DNA of 9,234 nt. Origin: Parachlamydiales bacterium. Its GTDB lineage: Bacteria > Chlamydiota > Chlamydiia > Chlamydiales > SM23-39. The notes under the pieces were generated by a model. The model saw only the letters and a program-made list of their open reading frames with translations. It made no database searches and was not told the DNA's origin. Below are positions 6,573 to 9,234 of this stretch, piece after piece (the stretch's first letter is position 1; each line of letters begins with the position of its first letter). The stretch spans positions 1 to 9,234 of the forward strand of contig JAGVDZ010000104.1 in the NCBI GenBank assembly GCA_020058465.1, written 5' to 3'. Position numbers and translations under genes: made by a program.

Positions 6573-9234
6573 GGTCCCCCCACGATCGAACAAGACATAG
6601 ACTGTAGGTGTGACAAGAAGGGTGATCAGTTGAGACAAGACAAGGCCTCCCAAGATAACAATGCCGAGAGCCATCCGATTTTGGGCCATGCCTCCACCTA
6701 GTCCCAAGGCAATAGGGAGTGCTCCCATGGCTGATGAAAGAGTCGTCATCATAATGGGACGAAAGCGGAGTACTGCTGCCTGAAGTATGGCCTCTTGAGC
6801 AGAGCACCCTTGTTGAGTTTTTTGTAGCCGCAGTGCCACATCTACCAAAAGGATCCCATTTTTCAACACGATCCCCATCAATAAAATAAGACCTACGAAT
6901 GAGTAGATGGACATAGGCATCCCAGTCAGAAAAAGGGTCAAAAGACCCCCAAGGACAGTGCACGGAAGAGCACTCATCACTGTCACAGGGTGCAAAACAT
7001 GCTCGTAGAGAATCCCTAAGAGGACATACATGGCCAGCCCTGCGATGATGGCTAGGATACCAAGCGACTGGAACGACTGTCGAAAAATCTCTGCTGTCCC
7101 AATGAAGGAAGCTTGGATTTGGGGACCCAACTTTTGAGCCGCCACGTTCTCAATATCTTGAATAGACTGGCTCAACGGGACATTGGGAGCTGTATTGAAA
7201 GAGATATTCACCGCACTCAAACCGTTGATATGGTTGATCGATGAGGGGCTCACAGTTTCTTTTGCGTCGAGAACAAGACCCAAAGGAACTAGAGCCCCAA
7301 CATTAGATTGGACATAGAGCTTTGACAAAACTGTTGGATCTTTATAGTACCAAGGCAGCGTTTCTAAGATCACATCATACTGGTCTAAAGGAGCATTGAT
7401 CGTTGCCACTTTCAGATTCGAGTAGGCATACGAAAAAAAGGTTTCGATCGTCTTGGCATCGAGGCCGTAGTAAAAAGCCTTGGTTCGATCGATTGAAAGC
7501 TTCCACGTCGGTTGTGTAATCCTCAAATCTGAAGAGACCTGAGATAAACTCCTAAGCCCCCGAAGAGTCTCTGTGAAGCGCTCTGCTTGATCATAGAGGG
7601 CATGGGAATCCAGCGAGATCAAAGAGTATTGATAAAGAGCCTGTGACGTGGTCCCAACAGTGAAGTTAATCAAAGGAAGAGGGGATAAAAAAGTCTGAAT
7701 ACCGCAAAAATCGTCCAAATGATGCTGAATCGAATCGATGGCAGCCTCCATAGGAGCTCTATGGCCAAATGGCTTTAGACGTATAAATATAATCCCTTCA
7801 TTCGGTGCCTGTAGAGAAACGAATGAAATTAACGAATCGACGTTAGGATCGTGGACAATCGCCCGCGTCATGGTTGTTTGTAGCTCTTGGAGCTTTTCAA
7901 ATGATGTCCCCTCCTGACTCAACGTAAACCCTTGAATAAATCCGACGTCATCAGGAGGAAGAAAGTCGACTGGGATGTGGATGAATAAAGCCCAAGAGAG
8001 GATCAAGCTGCCCAAAGCACATGCCACCACAAACTTGGTGTGCCGAAGAGCCCAAGAAAGGATCGAGTGGTACCAGAGACTCATCTTTCCAATCAAGCGA
8101 TGAGAGTAGGTGTCTTGCATTGACTTCAAAGAGAGCCTGCTTATCAGCATCGGCGTTAAAGAAAGAGAGATCAGTCCTGAAAAAAGGATTGCCACAATGA
8201 GGGTGGTCCCAAATTCTCGAAAAAGACGACCTAGGACACCCCCCATAAGGAGAAGTGGGAGTAAAGCCAGCATTAAAGCAAGTGTGATGCTCATCACAGT
8301 CACACTGATCTCACGTCCACTTTGAAGGGCCGCCTCTTTCGGTTGCATCCCTTGTTCGACGTGTCTCATTCCATTTTCTAACACAACAATTGCGTCATCA
8401 ACTAAAAATCCAACCGATAATGTTAGAGCAAGAAGAGATAACACATCGATACTATAGCCTAAACCGTACATCACAACGAACGTACCTAAGATAGAAAGGG
8501 GAATAGATAAAGAAGGGATCCATGTCGCTTTCCAAGAACCTAATGACAGATAGATGATCAAGACCACAAGAGCTAAGGCAATCAAAAGAGTCATTTGGAC
8601 ATCTAAGACCCCTTCTCGAACCGACTCGGAGCGGTCGTAGAGCCTTTGGACCTTTAAGCTCGAGGGAAGCTGTGGAACAAGCTCTTCAAGGGCTTGGTTA
8701 ACTCGATCGATGATGGTCATCGTATTTTCACCTGGCAGTCGTTGGAGAGCCAAGACAAGACAAGGCACCCTTTCTTGGGGGGTCTCATAGAACATCGAAA
8801 ACTTGTCATCCTCGACACTGTCGAGAGCTCTCCCCACCTGGTTTAAAGGCAATAAAGAACCTTGATCGAGTCTTAAAAACAGACGACCATACCCTTCAGC
8901 CGTCAAAAGCTGTCCATCCACATCGAGAAGCTGTGTCCTTTCTTGATTCCACAAAGAACCGGTGGGTAGATCGACATTGCTCTGATCGATTTCAAAAGCT
9001 ACGTCATGAATCCCAATCCCTTTACCAGCCAGCCTCTCCGGGTCCACCTGGATCCTCACCGCATACTTAGAGCCGTAGGTGATGACCTGAGAGACCCCTT
9101 CAATCATCGAAAGGCGATCGGCAATATAGGTATGAGCATAGTCGTAAAGGCGTGCTAAGGGCAAAAGGGGGTCGGTGAGGGCCAGATATAAGATTGGAGA
9201 AGCTGCTGGATTCACTTTCTTGTAGGTAGGGTTA
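6555..9234 (-). CDS. RND multidrug efflux transporter (HAE1 family, MdtB/MdtC-like), 5' end beyond right edge
   Basis: Inner-membrane proton-driven pump of a tripartite RND efflux system, working with a periplasmic adaptor and an outer-membrane channel not in view. The frame is open to the edge: 892 complete codons are visible from 9233. The GTG at 9215 is internal, because the residues before it (NPTYKK, then VNPAASPILYLAL) already match the mature family near residue 130. About 130 residues, including TM1, are therefore missing from the usual ~1,025. In visible numbering: TM2 about 214-231, TM3 239-258, TM4 263-286 with GFLVDDAIVVLEN (proton-relay D279, D280; AcrB D407/D408), TM5-TM6 about 313-363, TM7 400-421, second periplasmic loop about 422-720, TM8-TM9 722-770, TM10 with GIVLKNGILLVD (K791; AcrB K940), TM11-TM12 826-881. 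The relay is intact and there is no frameshift, so the pump is probably functional. The close MdtC-type wording supports drug or small-molecule export over CusA-type metal export; the substrate cannot be read. It converges on uvrA. Confidence 0.94.
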   Translation of the reverse strand, partial: NPTYKKVNPAASPILYLALTDPLLPLARLYDYAHTYIADRLSMIEGVSQVITYGSKYAVRIQVDPERLAGKGIGIHDVAFEIDQSNVDLPTGSLWNQERTQLLDVDGQLLTAEGYGRLFLRLDQGSLLPLNQVGRALDSVEDDKFSMFYETPQERVPCLVLALQRLPGENTMTIIDRVNQALEELVPQLPSSLKVQRLYDRSESVREGVLDVQMTLLIALALVVLIIYLSLGSWKATWIPSLSIPLSILGTFVVMYGLGYSIDVLSLLALTLSVGFLVDDAIVVLENGMRHVEQGMQPKEAALQSGREISVTVMSITLALMLALLPLLLMGGVLGRLFREFGTTLIVAILFSGLISLSLTPMLISRLSLKSMQDTYSHRLIGKMSLWYHSILSWALRHTKFVVACALGSLILSWALFIHIPVDFLPPDDVGFIQGFTLSQEGTSFEKLQELQTTMTRAIVHDPNVDSLISFVSLQAPNEGIIFIRLKPFGHRAPMEAAIDSIQHHLDDFCGIQTFLSPLPLINFTVGTTSQALYQYSLISLDSHALYDQAERFTETLRGLRSLSQVSSDLRITQPTWKLSIDRTKAFYYGLDAKTIETFFSYAYSNLKVATINAPLDQYDVILETLPWYYKDPTVLSKLYVQSNVGALVPLGLVLDAKETVSPSSINHINGLSAVNISFNTAPNVPLSQSIQDIENVAAQKLGPQIQASFIGTAEIFRQSFQSLGILAIIAGLAMYVLLGILYEHVLHPVTVMSALPCTVLGGLLTLFLTGMPMSIYSFVGLILLMGIVLKNGILLVDVALRLQKTQQGCSAQEAILQAAVLRFRPIMMTTLSSAMGALPIALGLGGGMAQNRMALGIVILGGLVLSQLITLLVTPTVYVLFDRGGTSSRPR

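Noticed and set aside
6493..6963. A 156-codon minus-strand frame overlapping both uvrA and the RND gene
   Set aside because: Out of frame with the RND gene, whose TM10-TM12 motifs cover the same bases; Ser/His-rich translation with no domain.
9213..9215. GTG as the true start of the RND gene
   Set aside because: The six codons before it (NPTYKK) are in frame and match the conserved family sequence, so the gene begins beyond the right edge.

Overview
The window (roughly 45-50% G+C by spot counts) most likely comes from a member of the Chlamydiae, probably an environmental 'Chlamydia-like' lineage rather than a classical Chlamydia. The main reason is uvrA: one uninterrupted 1,877-codon frame holding two complete UvrA units in tandem (four ABC ATPase cassettes), a double-length arrangement known from chlamydial UvrA. 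Its neighbour is pyruvate kinase, as I recall it from Chlamydia trachomatis (pyk next to uvrA). A large RND efflux pump is not what I recall beside uvrA in Chlamydiaceae, so that side looks lineage-specific. Genus-level placement is not possible by eye.

Layout. Bases 1-798 (minus strand) are the first 266 codons of pyk, cut by the left edge. Bases 799-938 are a 140-bp divergent intergenic region between pyk and uvrA. It holds a 16-bp near-perfect palindrome, a second spaced inverted repeat, a clear uvrA ribosome binding site and weak promoter-like hexamers. Bases 939-6572 (plus strand) are uvrA, from a TTG start. Bases 6555-9234 (minus strand) are the C-terminal ~892 residues of an RND-family inner-membrane multidrug transporter (MdtB/MdtC-like), cut by the right edge. 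uvrA and the RND gene converge and overlap by 18 bp. There is no gene-free stretch over 300 bases, and I see no RNA gene, mobile element or CRISPR array.

The three genes do not form a pathway: glycolysis, nucleotide excision repair and drug/solute export. The notable content is in UvrA. The third ATPase cassette has drifted at both the signature (LSAGE) and Walker B (LEEP) positions. Both units lack the CXXC pair that normally precedes the FSFN motif, and the two units differ in insertion-domain length. This suggests a fused 'pseudo-dimer' whose halves have specialised. I found no evidence of a wholly new multi-gene system here.
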